Shown here: positions 32,417 through 42,296 of the stretch, in pieces
How the letters are laid out: each line of letters begins with the position of its first letter
Numbering within the stretch: position 1 is the first letter of the stretch
Assembly (NCBI GenBank): GCA_022495995.1
Contig: JAFEMH010000165.1
Coordinates: 248,001-312,000 of the forward strand
DNA length: 64,000 bases
Reading direction: 5' to 3'
From: Adenophora triphylla var. japonica
Lineage: Eukaryota > Streptophyta > Magnoliopsida > Asterales > Campanulaceae
Made by a program: the position numbers and the translations under genes
The notes under the pieces: generated by a model
What the model was told of the DNA's origin: nothing
Databases searched by the model: none
The model's input: the letters and a program-made list of their open reading frames with translations, nothing else

Positions 32417-33859
32417 TGTTGGTCCCAAAGGTGGCAACAAGGGTGAAAATACAGCTAGAAGGGGGGGGGGTGAATAGGCTTTGTTTAAAATTTTTCGCCC
32501 TCAATATAAAACTAAACCTCTACGCTTACAAAACCTCTTGCGGCGTATTAGAAGCTGCAAGTAGAGTTGTAAAATGCACAATGAATATACTTGATAAAAT
32601 GCGGTTTTGAGAAGGCGGTTTTGCAAGGCGGTTTTAGTGCAATTTTACGGCGGTTGTAAAAGCGAAAGTGCGGTTTGACTATGTTAACTCCAAACACAAT
32701 TTCACAATAAAGGATAACTATATAAGATCAAACAGAGAAAAGTAGATAATTAGTAAGCGCAAGAAATAAAATGCGTAAAGTAAGAACACAATATTTGGAG
32801 TGGTTCAATCGATAAACGATCTACGTCCACTACCAAGATGGTTAGTCTTGGATTTCTAAGAGAGATTTTATATTGAGTATTTGAGAGATTACAAAGTACA
32901 ATAAAATCTTTTCAATGAAGAACAAATCCTAGACTATAACCAGTGTATCTCAAATGAATAACCTATGTGTTTAAACAAGAGAGGTGTGTGTGTGAGAACA
33001 AGATCAAGGCTCTTTAAATGCATGAAATGTAGAGCACAATGATTCTTGAATGTGTTAAGGCTTGATTTACTGGCCGGGGAATATTTCTTGAAGTATGAAG
33101 ATGAAGATTCAAAGGACTAAGAATTTCTGGTAGAAGCTTCAACTTCGATGATCACAAGAATTTCTCAATATTTTCAAGCAATCTTCAAATGGTGAAGATT
33201 GGGGTATTTATACCCAAGCATCTCAAATATAGCCGTTGGACACACTGTTCAGGGCAAGATTTGATGCTTTCCCATTGGTCCACCGATATCCACTTTTGTC
33301 CTTTAGAGTTGGTGCGGTAAAGGCGATCGGACCTCGCCCGCAATCAAGGTGGTTAGGACATCTGTCACCTTTATGAGATCTTTGCGGATCTGCTCGACAT
33401 TGGGTTACGTGGCAAGATATGGTGGTTGACATTTAATATTGCTGACGTGGATTCCAAGGGATAAAAGGATCACTTCAAGAAGTCAATCATTGGGGCGGTT
33501 CTGGGGCAAGCGGTTTGACAAAAGGCGGTTCCACCAGAAGAGGATTTCCAAAAGTGCGGTTTGCACTTGATTGATCAAGCAGTTTCAAATGAGAGGAATC
33601 TCAAGGCAAAAGGCGGTTCTGCCAACCGGTTCTGAAAAAGGCGGTTCAGGAACCCTTGAAACTGCAATCCTAAAATCCAATGATTCTTGAGCTAGTCTTC
33701 AAGCCTAAATTTAACCTATTCTATAAAATGGACTTAGCTAAAAATTGAAGTCTAAGCTTCATTACATAGGGTCCTAAAGTCCTTAAAATAGATAGGAGGT
33801 TATGGTATCAATCAAATCTAATACAAAAAATAGGAGGGTTAAAACAAGCATACCCAACA
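32417..33859 (-). repeat. SIRE-like copy 1, 5' LTR (right)
   Basis: 1443 bp, same termini as the left LTR. TATA box at 33212-33205 followed by the same inverted repeat. Differences from the left LTR cluster at CAG/CTG triplets. Confidence 0.9.
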
Positions 33860-34658
33860 GGAATTATCATTATACTCAAGATCGAGAAAGCATTGAACAA
33901 GTACAAGTTGACGTAGACCATGACTTGTGTTCAATATAACATCGTGAGACAAAGGGAGAAATGCAAGTGTACCATTGGAAACGTGAACTCTTACATTATA
34001 TTATTTGGGTAGACATAATGGCTTGCTAGAGTCCGCTTATGTCTTATGAGGGTCGATATGATCGAACTCATTGCCAACATAATATAATCATATTGGGTCA
34101 CACACAATTAGAATGAATTGATTAAACCAATGAAAGAATGATTGAGAAATTCCTTATCAAGCATAAGATATCGCGCGACAGATCTTGGCCATGGGGTTCG
34201 ACTGGTCGTGCGACATAACATGCCACTAAGGCAGTTTACAGACTAGTTTCCTAATTTGATTAGGAAACAAACACCATACTAAAGTAGTATAAATACAACG
34301 TCTGTAAAACCCTAAAGCTAGCTGAATTTCCGAAAAGAAAATCACAAAGAGTTTCTCAATATTCTTCATAGGTTTAAAAGATCTAGCAATCTTCAAGAAA
34401 TCGTTCTTGGTTCATTCGAAGGTGTGGATACTATTAGAGGGTCTTTGCTCTTGCAACGATCAAGTCCTAGAGTTCGAAGTTTGTATTCAGAATCACATCA
34501 ATACATTGTTCGATAGCTCAAGAACGGAAAGCGTTCAAGGTTGGTTATCTCTATCTCCTAGGAATTTAAGTTAATTGTATAGAACGGATCCTAGGGCTCT
34601 TGGGTTTTGTATTATTAAATGCTTAATTCCGCAGCGCATGGACCCATAAAACCCAACA
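33860..34658 (+). repeat. LTR remnant of another retrotransposon, 3' end intact
   Basis: Ends ...TTCCGCAGCGCATGGACCC, then ATAAAACCCAACA at 34658, the usual end of a plant copia LTR (a Ser/Arg-poor, AT-rich R-U5 ending in ACCCAACA). No PBS follows, so it is a 3' or solo LTR. Its start is cut by the SIRE-like element at 33859. It contains the block ATAATGGCTTGCTAGAGTCC, seen in plant copia LTRs from memory. Lineage not assigned. Confidence 0.5.
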
Positions 34659-35169
34659 CCTATGAGATAAGATAAATTAGAAGAAATCCATCTTCTATAA
34701 ACAAGTTAAAAGACCCAATATTTTAATATAACTCAACTCTCCTCTTACAAATGGACTTTAAGGGGTTTTTATACTAATCATGGAACATCCCTCCAAGTTA
34801 AGATAACCTAAAAATTTATTAAGAGTAGATAAAGAGGTCTAGAAACATGAAAAGCCAAAAGTCTTGGCCAAATTCGGATATACATCTCTTCATGTGCAGC
34901 CTTGGTAAACTGATCATAATTTATTCTAGAAAAATCCAAACGGCAATCCGAAAAGTGTGTTGGAAACTAGACTCAAAGATATTTCCGTTGATATATAATT
35001 CGTCTACTCAGTATATGTATATGATTACGGGAATGCCCTTTGAAGTGAACCCAAAATCTGGTTCTTATTATTTTGGACAGCCCCATCAAACTAGTATTTT
35101 CAATAGTTTCTTGAACCAACAACCCACTCCACCAATAATGAACCTCAAGGATATATGAAGGGTTGTTTC
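34659..35169. other. Unassigned sequence
   Basis: AT-rich DNA between the LTR remnant and the truncated Ale-like copia. I recognise no coding, RNA or terminal-repeat structure. Confidence 0.4.
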
Positions 35170-35214
35170 TCGTATCATAGAGTTCTGATTATGAGAGCTC
35201 CATGAAAGCAAGTT

Positions 35215-36306
35215 CTAACCAAGGTATACCAAATATCCTGTAGTAGAGATGTAATTGTCACTGTCCCCAGCCCAATCCGCATCAGTAAAGGCATGGAGTA
35301 TAGAGGGACAATTGGAGCGAAGAAGTAGACCATGGGAGCTTGTACCCACTAAGTAACGGAGAACTCTTTTCAAGGCAGCCCAATGAAGATCAGTAGGGTT
35401 TTGCATGAACTGTGATAGTCTATTAACAGAAAACGAGACATCAACTCGCGTAAGAGAAAGATATTGAAGAGTACCCACAATGTTTCGGTATTCAGTAGCA
35501 TTAGAGATGGGTGTCCCTTCGTTAACAGAAAGCTTGAAATCCGGTGTCATGGGTGTTGGTAGAGCTTTGGCATCCATCATCTTGGTACGAGCCAAGAGAT
35601 CTTGGACATACTTATGTTGACTGAGAAATAATCCATGAGGATGAGGCACAACTTTCACCCCAAGAAAATAAGATAAATTAACAAGATCCTTGAGTGAAAA
35701 CCGAGTGGAAAAAGTAGAGATGAAGTTGTCAAGCAGTGATGAATTGGAACCTGTAATTATAATATCATCGACATACACATGTAAAAGAATAGTACCATGG
35801 GTGGAACAGAGTGAAAACAAGGAGGAATCGGAAACACTGTTTTTGAAGCCAAGAGATAAAATATAGTGCTTAAGTTCATTGTACCATTCCCGAGGGGCTT
35901 TCTTGAGACCGTAAAGTGCTTGACGCAATTTGCAAACATGGGACGGATGAAAAGTACTTACAAAACCCGGTGGTTGAGCCATAAATTCATCTTCATTGAG
36001 AGTACCTTGTAAGAATGCATTGTTGATGTCAACCTGTCGAAGGGGCCACTTGTTTGTAATTGCTAAGGAGAGAATAGTACGAATTGTAGCTGGCTTTACA
36101 ACAGGGCTAAAAGTTTCAGAGTAGTCTATGCCCGGTCGTTGATGAAATCCCTTGGCTACTAGATGAGCCTTATTTCTATCAATTGTCCCATCGGGGTTAT
36201 ATTTGCTGCGAAAGATCCACTTACACCCAATTAAATTCTGAGATGATGTAGGGGGAACAAGATCCCAAGTGTGGTTATTCATAAGAGCACTGTATTCCTT
36301 TTCCAT
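35215..36306 (-). CDS. Ale-like reverse transcriptase / RNase H (partial)
   Basis: 364 codons open, encoding copia RT (RVT_2). It contains GCKWIFRSKYNPDGTIDR, DYSETFSPVVKPATIR, QVDINNAFLQGTL, ALYGLKKAPREWYNEL and the catalytic YVDDIIITGSN, then SLTRVDVSFSVNRLSQFM and the start of RNase H (AFTDADWAGDSDNYISTTGY). A TAG right after LVYLG ends the frame; a few more RNase H residues (NLLSWSSHNQ) follow and then homology is lost near 35170. RT catalytic Asps are intact; RNase H is truncated. Confidence 0.9.
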   Translation of the reverse strand: MEKEYSALMNNHTWDLVPPTSSQNLIGCKWIFRSKYNPDGTIDRNKAHLVAKGFHQRPGIDYSETFSPVVKPATIRTILSLAITNKWPLRQVDINNAFLQGTLNEDEFMAQPPGFVSTFHPSHVCKLRQALYGLKKAPREWYNELKHYILSLGFKNSVSDSSLFSLCSTHGTILLHVYVDDIIITGSNSSLLDNFISTFSTRFSLKDLVNLSYFLGVKVVPHPHGLFLSQHKYVQDLLARTKMMDAKALPTPMTPDFKLSVNEGTPISNATEYRNIVGTLQYLSLTRVDVSFSVNRLSQFMQNPTDLHWAALKRVLRYLVGTSSHGLLLRSNCPSILHAFTDADWAGDSDNYISTTGYLVYLG

Positions 36307-36329
36307 GGCTTCTCGCCATACGGGTTTTT

Positions 36330-37440
36330 TCAGGCTTGGGTGTAGGTGTTGGGCTCAAGACTTGGGCAGGGTAGTGAGATATGCAAGTTGAGTTTATTAA
36401 TGGGTTTGAAAATATTATTCTGAGAGCGAGTGATAGGTTTATGGATATGTGGAGATGGAGAGGTGTCGGGAGAGGATGTGAGAACAGGAGAGTGTTCGTG
36501 TGAGGACTGAGTAGGTGCGGAAGCAGTAGAGGAAGGAAGGAAGTTTGGGGCTATAGGTGAGGGTGGTGTGGGAGAGGATGCCAAGGCAATAGCAGGTGGT
36601 TAAGGGACTGCCAAGGTAGTTGGGAGAGGGACTGTCGAGGTAGTAGACAATGGAGGAAGTATGTTGAGGGTCGTGTTGCACCAATTGAACAAGGAAAAAG
36701 ATTGTGAGGGTGGGGAGGAGATTGTAGAGAAGGGAAACACATGTTCAACAAATTTGACATAGCGAGACACAAACATTTTGAAAGTGGTAGGATCGAGGCA
36801 GTAATATGCACTTTGAGTGGGTGAGTAGCCTATGAAGACACAAGGGGAAGATTTTGGATCAAGTTTGTTGTGTGTGTATGGACGGAGCAATGGATAGCAT
36901 AGACATCCAAAACTACGTAGCTTGGAGTAGTTTGGTGATTTGCCAAAGAGTTTGAGAACAGATATTGAAGTTGAAATGTAGGAGTTGGCATGCGATTAAT
37001 GAGATAACATGCGGTGACAAAAGCATGAGTCCAAAATTTTTGAGGCATGTGAGAATGGGTTAGAAGAGATAGCCCCGTTTCAACAATGTGGCGGTGGCGA
37101 TGTTCAGATATCCCATTGTGTACAGGTGTGTGTGGAGGAGATGTGAGATGGTTGATACCAAAAGATGTGAGAAGAGGACGAAGACCAATATACTCCCCAC
37201 CATTGTCACTAAAAATAGTAATGATGGATCAATTAAAGAAATTTTCCACAAGCTTTTTGAAATTGGTGAATATATGAGTGGCATCATTCTTGTGTTTGAG
37301 AGTATAAAGCCAAGTGTATCGAGTGAAGTGATCAACGAAAACAATGTAATATTTGTGACCATCATAAGATAATAGTGGAGACGTCCAAACATCACTATAA
37401 ATCAAATCAAGAGGACCATTGGAAGAAAGAGAATTTTCAT
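36330..37440 (-). pseudogene. Ale-like integrase core and linker
   Basis: Pieces in several frames. Core: YSDVWTSPLLS (first Asp), YYIVFVDHFTRYTWLY, FSDNGGEYIGL (second Asp), NGISEHRHRHIVETG (Glu). It is followed by MPQKFWTHAFVTACYLINRM and CVFIGYSPTQSAYYCLDP. The linker toward 36330 is Pro/Ser-rich (PTPPSPIAPNFLPSST). Catalytic residues are visible but separated by frameshifts and one TGA, TAA or TAG in most pieces. Confidence 0.8.
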
Positions 37441-37446
37441 CAAAAG

Positions 37447-38010
37447 TTAATTTATGACTTTATTACAATCACAAGCATTGCAATGAAAATTTGAGTCTCT
37501 AGGAATAACTAAATCAAAAGAAGAACTAATAGTACGTAAAATCGAAACAGAAGGATGCCCTAATCTATGATGCCAGTTGACTGTGGATAATGACGTTGTG
37601 ACGTGAACCTTAGGGGATTTAGAAAGCCATTCATAGATGCCAGAGTTAAGATTACCTTGAAGAAGAATGGTTTCCGTGCGAAGTTTCTTTACAACAAAGG
37701 AATTGGATGAGAAAGTGACAAAGGAATTATTATAAAGACACAACTTAGATATAGATATTATGTTACGAGACACACAAGGGACATGAAGAATATCATTAAG
37801 AAGATGGGGAGAGGAAGAAGTGAGAATAGAGGTGGAACCTATGTTGGAAATTGGAAGACCCGAGCCATCGCCAATGAGAAGTTTTTCGGTGCCATCATAA
37901 GAGGAATGGAGAGAGAGAGGTTATTGAGGTCATGCATAACATGGTGAGTGGCACCACTGTCGAAGAGTCAAGTGGGTATGGGTTGATTGGAGGTGGTGGC
38001 AGAATAGGCA
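37447..38010 (-). pseudogene. Ale-like protease and pre-integrase region
   Basis: Protease active site reads LFDSGATHHV near 37950; the codon just before it, normally Trp, is TGA. It continues KLLIGDGSGLPI, DILHVPCVSRNIISI and the integrase zinc-finger part WHHRLGHPSVSILRTI with CNACDCNK. One frame change occurs near 37920. Confidence 0.8.
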
Positions 38011-38049
38011 ATGGGATAGGTGGGTTGCGGGCCACAATTTTGAGGGCAA

Positions 38050-38415
38050 GGATTGGTGTTGTCTTTGGGATTGGAATTTGATGGGGGGTGGGGTGGGGTT
38101 AGGGTGAGGAAAACTTACTTGAGGATAGAGTTGGTGAAAGGTATGGCATTTATTGAAGAAGTGTCCATCTTTTCAACATAACTGACAACGCCCTTTGTAT
38201 GGAGCACGCTGTGGTTGCGGATTGGTGTTAGGGGAATAGGCCGAGTTGGAGTTGGGTGAATATTGTGTAGGGTTTGAGTGGGGGTTGAAGTTTTTGGGTG
38301 GATTAGGATTTCTGGATACATAGGCAATGGTGGCAGGGAAGGTGGTGGTTGTGTGGGATCGGTTTTTGAGGGTTAACTCCTTGGTGAGATAGATGGTTGC
38401 TTCGGCAGCCATGGA
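38050..38415 (-). pseudogene. gag: Ale-like gag remnant with zinc knuckle
   Basis: Starts MAAEATIYLTKELTLKN. An Asn/Pro-rich stretch (NPNPPKNFNPHSNPTQ) leads to CQLC followed by a TAA/TGA-type break (C-x2-C, then KMDTS in a shifted frame). The capsid part upstream is missing, so this is a gag C-terminal remnant placed close to the PBS. Confidence 0.6.
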
Positions 38416-38442
38416 AAATAATTTTTTTGGTGATCTAATATC

Positions 38443-38750
38443 TGATACCATGTAAGCTTTGATAAATATTGAAGAATATATCTTAATTTCATTGATATTA
38501 TAAGGCCCTATATAACAAAAGGAAGTAAATAAGGTAATAACAAGGACTCTAATATGACAAGGATTCTAAAACAGACTTGCTGAAGGATTGCTGAAGTATT
38601 AGGAAATCAAAGACTAAATCTAGGAGAATTATAGCTAGAGTTAGTTTAGGAAACAATGGCTAGAGTTGGTTTAGGAAACAATAACTTTTAATGCAATCTA
38701 TGTAGAAGAAGGACTCTGTGAGGAAGTATCGTTAATAATTGATTTGTAGC
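38443..38750 (-). repeat. Ale-like PBS and 5' LTR (approximate)
   Basis: On the minus strand the LTR ends ...AAAGCTTACA and is followed by TGGTATCAG (38451-38443), the tRNA-Met PBS. The outer LTR end is not determined; about 38750 is a guess because the partner LTR is absent. Confidence 0.5.
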
Positions 38751-39277
38751 CCACCCTATATTTGGGCTTTAAGACTCTTACGTACTTCCTTACTTGGTTC
38801 AAGTTTATTATAGGTTTACTCGCGCTTGAATTTTACTTGACTATGAAATACTCTCTCCGTCGTATGTCTCATGTGAGTGGCTTATTTTCTTTTTCGTCTG
38901 TCACGCGTTAATAGAGATTATCCAAATTGGGCAAAGTTTTTACATTATTCCTCCAACTCATTCTCTCTATTACTTTATTTTTATACTCAAAACACAAATC
39001 AACTTACATAACGGCGGATCAAGAAAGTTTTGTTAGCGTGGGTCAATAAAGTTAATGTTGCAATTCATGGATTTTGATACACAAAAGCATTTCCTTACTA
39101 ATAAATTATCAAGTTACATTGAAAAATACATGAAAACAATTTTTTGAGTTTATCGACTTACTAATTTTTGAAATAATAAGACATTTTTGTACAGTTTCAA
39201 TCACAAACAATGAGGTAGAATCTACTGAAATTATATAAAGTGGGGATAATAGTTTAAGAATTATTACGTATATTTTT
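38751..39277. other. Spacer with a possible Stowaway-like end
   Basis: AT-rich spacer. Near 38850 there is CTCTCTCCGTCGTATGTC, resembling one end of a Stowaway MITE (CTCCCTCCGTC-type), but no partner end is seen. The last five bases (TTTTT) are the target duplication of the Tork-like element. Confidence 0.4.
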
Positions 39278-39827
39278 TGTTGGGTTTGATGCCATCTAAC
39301 ATGAGAAAAACTTATGGGATCGAACAAAGGGAAAATTGGTAATCCCTGTGACAGCACCAATGGGGCGACCGCGCCAAGCAAGGGGCGCGATTGCGCATTT
39401 TATCTGGAATTTTGGGGCGATCGCGCACCAGGTGGCGATCGCGCGCCTGTCCGGATCGGGCCTGATTAGCAGCAGCAATGGTGCAGGATTAGAAAATCTT
39501 GCAGGGTTAGAAATAGGCAATATAAATAAACCCTATTCCCTATCAGTTTGTTAGTGTTGTAATTTCTACTATGATATAGATCAATAATTCTAGGTGTTCC
39601 AAGGGTTTTCTTGTCTCTCTGTTTTCCCTAGATTTAGGGTTTGCACAGTTGTGAATTCTTGTGATCAAGAATTCGTGTATTAGATTAGAGATAGTATTCG
39701 GTGATTACCAGTTGATAATAATATTCTTGCACTCTACCATTGGACGTAGCCAAGTTGGTGAACCACGTATATCTTTGTTTTGTGTGATTGATTTATTTTC
39801 TATCTTCTACATAGATTTGTTACAACA
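39278..39827 (+). repeat. Tork-like 5' LTR
   Basis: 550 bp, TGTTGGGTTTGATG ... TTACAACA. Carries a CpG-rich block (GGGGCGATCGCGCACC and similar) about 80-170 bp in. Confidence 0.9.
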
Positions 39828-39869
39828 AACTGGTATAAGAGCCAGTCAGGTTGATAAATGTCTATGGGT

Positions 39870-41100
39870 TTTCCGCTGCAGAAGAAGAAGATGGGATCAG
39901 GAATTGAATCACCAGTTGACAAGTTCAATGGAAAGAATAGTTTTTCTCTTTGGTAAATCAAGATAAAGGCCTTGATGAGAGACAAGGGTTTGTGGGCTCC
40001 AGTGGCTGCTGCAATCAGGAATCGTCAGGATTCAAAGGGCAAAGCAGTAGTAGGTTCCATAGGTGCCGTAGCATAGGGATGACCAAAACCGGTTTCGGGT
40101 CCGGTTCCCGTTCGAAACCGCCGGTTCCGGTTTGGAAAATGTATGACTCTTAATCGGCCCGGATTGCTCACGGTTCCGGTTAATCCGGTTCTGGTTTTCT
40201 CCCCTGTTCGTCCGGTTCCGGGCTTTTTCCGGTCCGGTCCGGTTCTATTGAAAAATAATGAATTTTCGTCCGATTTTGGGCTTTTTCCGGTCCGGTTCAC
40301 CATTTTGGTGACCCTTAACCGGCCCGGCTCCAAACCGGTTCCGGTTACCCCGGTTCCGGTTTTCGTGACGGTTCATGGCGGTTCCGGGCTTTTCCGGTCC
40401 GATTCCGGTCCGATTTTCCGGTTCCGGTCCGGTTTGGCCATCCCTACCGTAGCAGCTACAACAGCAGAGGGTTCAAGGAAAGCAGCTGAGAAGGAAGCAG
40501 CAGATCTGATCGCGCTAGATGAGAGGGCCCACTCTAAAATCATCAGGTGCTTAGATGATGATGTTCTGGCGGATATTGCAGATACTGATTCCGGAGGTGC
40601 TCTGTGGCTTGCGTTGGAAGATATGTATCTCACATGATCATTGACCAACAAGTTTTATCTGAAGCAGAAGATGTATTCTCTCCGAATGATGGAAGGTACG
40701 CCCATTAGGGATCATATAGATCGATTCAAATATTTATTACTTGAACTGCGTAATATTGATGTTAAGGTTGAAGATAAGGATGCTGCTCTTATGTTGTGTG
40801 TCTCCTTACCACTGTAATATGAGGGATTTATGGATTCCTGCATTAATGGTACGGATACGGTTACTTTGGAAGAGGTTAAGAATAAACTCTCAATACCAGA
40901 GATCTGCCCCGCAAGGTGAGCAGTTTATCTACAGAATCTCAGTTAGTAGGGTTGGTTGCAGAAGGCAATAGGGGCCAAGGTAGGAGAAACAAGGGTTCTT
41001 CTAAAAGGGGCCCAATACCTGGAGATGTCTGTAGTTACTATAAGGAAAAGGGGCATTGGAAACGTGAATATCCCAGTTGAATAAGATCGGGCAATTTGGG
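39870..41100 (+). pseudogene. gag: Tork-like gag, interrupted by a hAT MITE
   Basis: Begins near SPVDKFNGKNSFSLW (39910). A TAA where Gln is usual precedes IKALMRDKGLW. It is interrupted by a MITE at 40074 and resumes VAATTAEGSRKAAEKEAADL, HSKIIRCLDDDVLADI and KQKMYSLRMMEGTPIRDHID. The nucleocapsid knuckle near 41030 reads CSYYKEKGHWKREYP, so the second and last Cys of CxxCxxxxHxxxxC are Tyr. Several stops. Gag function is lost. Confidence 0.8.
40074..40446. mobile_element. hAT-type MITE, copy 1 (373 bp)
   Basis: Ends TAGGGATGACCAAA and TTTGGCCATCCCTA, flanked by a perfect 8-bp target duplication CCGTAGCA (40066-40073; 40447-40454), as for hAT transposons. The interior is packed with CCGGTTCCGG-type motifs on both strands and codes for nothing credible. 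It lies inside the Tork-like gag. A second family member is at 61806. Confidence 0.95.
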
Positions 41101-41159
41101 TCTACTGCAGTATGTCAGAAGACGATGAGGAGGACTATGCCCTAGTAACCGAAGAAGAC

Positions 41160-41520
41160 AAAGGTATGATAGATATATGAATTCTTGATTCGGTGTCTTC
41201 TTATCACATGTGTTCGCATAGGGAATGGTTTGCAACATACGAATAGACGAAAGGGGGTGATATTTATATTGCTAACGGTTCTGTCTGCAAAGTAGTTGGC
41301 ATGGGTTCCATCAGGGTGCGAACTTTGGGTGGTAAGTTTAGTACATTGAACAAGGTTAGACATGTTCCTGAAGTAATGAAGAATCTGATATCGCTTAGTC
41401 GGCTAGACAAGATGGGATAAAGTTTCAAAGGTGAAGGTGGAGCAGTAAATGTCTGCAGGGGTTCGAATGTAATGATAGGGATAAAACAAGGTTCCTTGTA
41501 TGTCCTCTAAGGATCTACGT
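41160..41520 (+). pseudogene. Tork-like protease segment
   Basis: ILDSVSSYHMCSHREWFATY (the usual DSGAS has become DSVSS, losing the Gly of the active-site loop), then GDIYIANGSVCKVVGMGSI and NLISLSRLDKMG with a stop. The integrase zinc finger that should follow is absent. Confidence 0.75.
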
Positions 41521-41529
41521 TTTAGGGTT

Positions 41530-42125
41530 TGGGTGTCGAGCATCTTACAACAGAGGGTATGGTAGAGACACATCTGAAGGAAGCATGTTGCATGGCTTCA
41601 CGTGGGGTGGTTGACAAACAGGTGGAGCAGCAAGTTACTCAAGGTGGAGTTGAACTGGGCAAGCCACGGTTAGTAGGTCAACGCACACAATTGGAAAGCG
41701 AGGATGGAATCAACGAAAAGTTACGTATTGTTGGGGATTCCACGGATATAGCCGCTTCATTTGTTTGGGTTGGCAAGATCAAATGTCGACTAGATTTGCC
41801 CAATTGCCGGTTGGGGCAATTTTGAGTGCCTACTGCAATTGCACATTTGGGTGTCTTGGAGACACATTGGTGTGCTCGGCGCAGCACAGTTTGGGTGTTC
41901 AGGGGGATACATTTGAGTGTCTGGCAGACACATTTGTTTACTTGTTGAACGAGTCTGATCAACTATTGCAGCTAATATTTTGATGTTCGCCGTAACACAT
42001 TTGGGTGTCTAGTAAGATACAGTTTTGGTTGTCCAGAAGACAAGTTTGGTATTTGGCATAACACATCTGAGGCAGAGGGGAGTTCTGGTTTTGTGATCGG
42101 GAGGTTAGATGTCAAAGTGGAGATT
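41530..42125 (+). other. Tork-like 3' region with degenerate ACATTTGGGTGTCT repeats and PPT
   Basis: After a jump over the missing pol there is a weak open frame (41529-41825), then diverged repeats of ACATTTGGGTGTCT and GACACAT between 41840 and 42060. The polypurine tract AAAGTGGAGA sits at 42115-42124, just before the 3' LTR. Confidence 0.6.
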
Positions 42126-42296
42126 TGTTGGGTTTGATGTCATCTAACTTTGGAACAACTTAGGGGATTGAACAAAGGGCAAATTGGTAATTCCTGTGAC
42201 ACCACCAAGGGGTCGACCGCGCCAAGCAAGGGGCGCGACCGCGCCGTTTCTATGGAATTTTGGGGCCATCGCGCACCAGAAGGGGGCGATCGTGTG
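42126..42296 (+). repeat. Tork-like 3' LTR, left part
   Basis: First 171 bp of the 3' LTR up to the insertion of SIRE-like copy 2. It differs from the 5' LTR at roughly 20 or more sites by eye. Confidence 0.9.

Larger units (their letters stand above)
20223..33859 (-). mobile_element. SIRE/Maximus-like Ty1/copia element, copy 1
   Basis: A 13.6-kb copia element on the minus strand. LTRs are at 20223-21646 and 32417-33859, both TGTTGG...CCAACA. A tRNA-Met-type PBS lies next to the right LTR and a polypurine tract next to the left LTR. Reading leftward from the right LTR: gag with zinc knuckle, protease, integrase, RT/RNase H, then a third gene (about 26082 to 22185). Long LTRs, a large gag and an additional 3' gene fit the SIRE/Maximus lineage. 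gag-pol is riddled with small indels relative to copy 2. Flanking 5-mers are AAGAC (left) and GGAAT (right): there is no target duplication, and the two flanks belong to different elements. Confidence 0.9.
35170..38453 (-). mobile_element. Ale-like Ty1/copia element, truncated internal region
   Basis: Minus-strand copia. From right to left: PBS at about 38443-38453, a short gag remnant, protease, integrase, RT and RNase H stopping near 35170. The RT block DINNAFLQGTLNEDEFMAQP and integrase NGISEHRHRHIVETG favour the Ale/Retrofit lineage. Most of gag before the zinc knuckle is missing (PBS to knuckle is only about 280 bp) and the 3' end, including the left LTR, is missing. Confidence 0.8.

Noticed and set aside
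34847..35158. 103-codon plus-strand frame
   Set aside because: No recognisable motif, antisense to nothing known, and located in truncated element debris.
40143..40637. 164-codon plus-strand frame across 40143-40637
   Set aside because: It fuses the hAT MITE repeat interior with Tork gag; only the gag part (after 40455) is meaningful.
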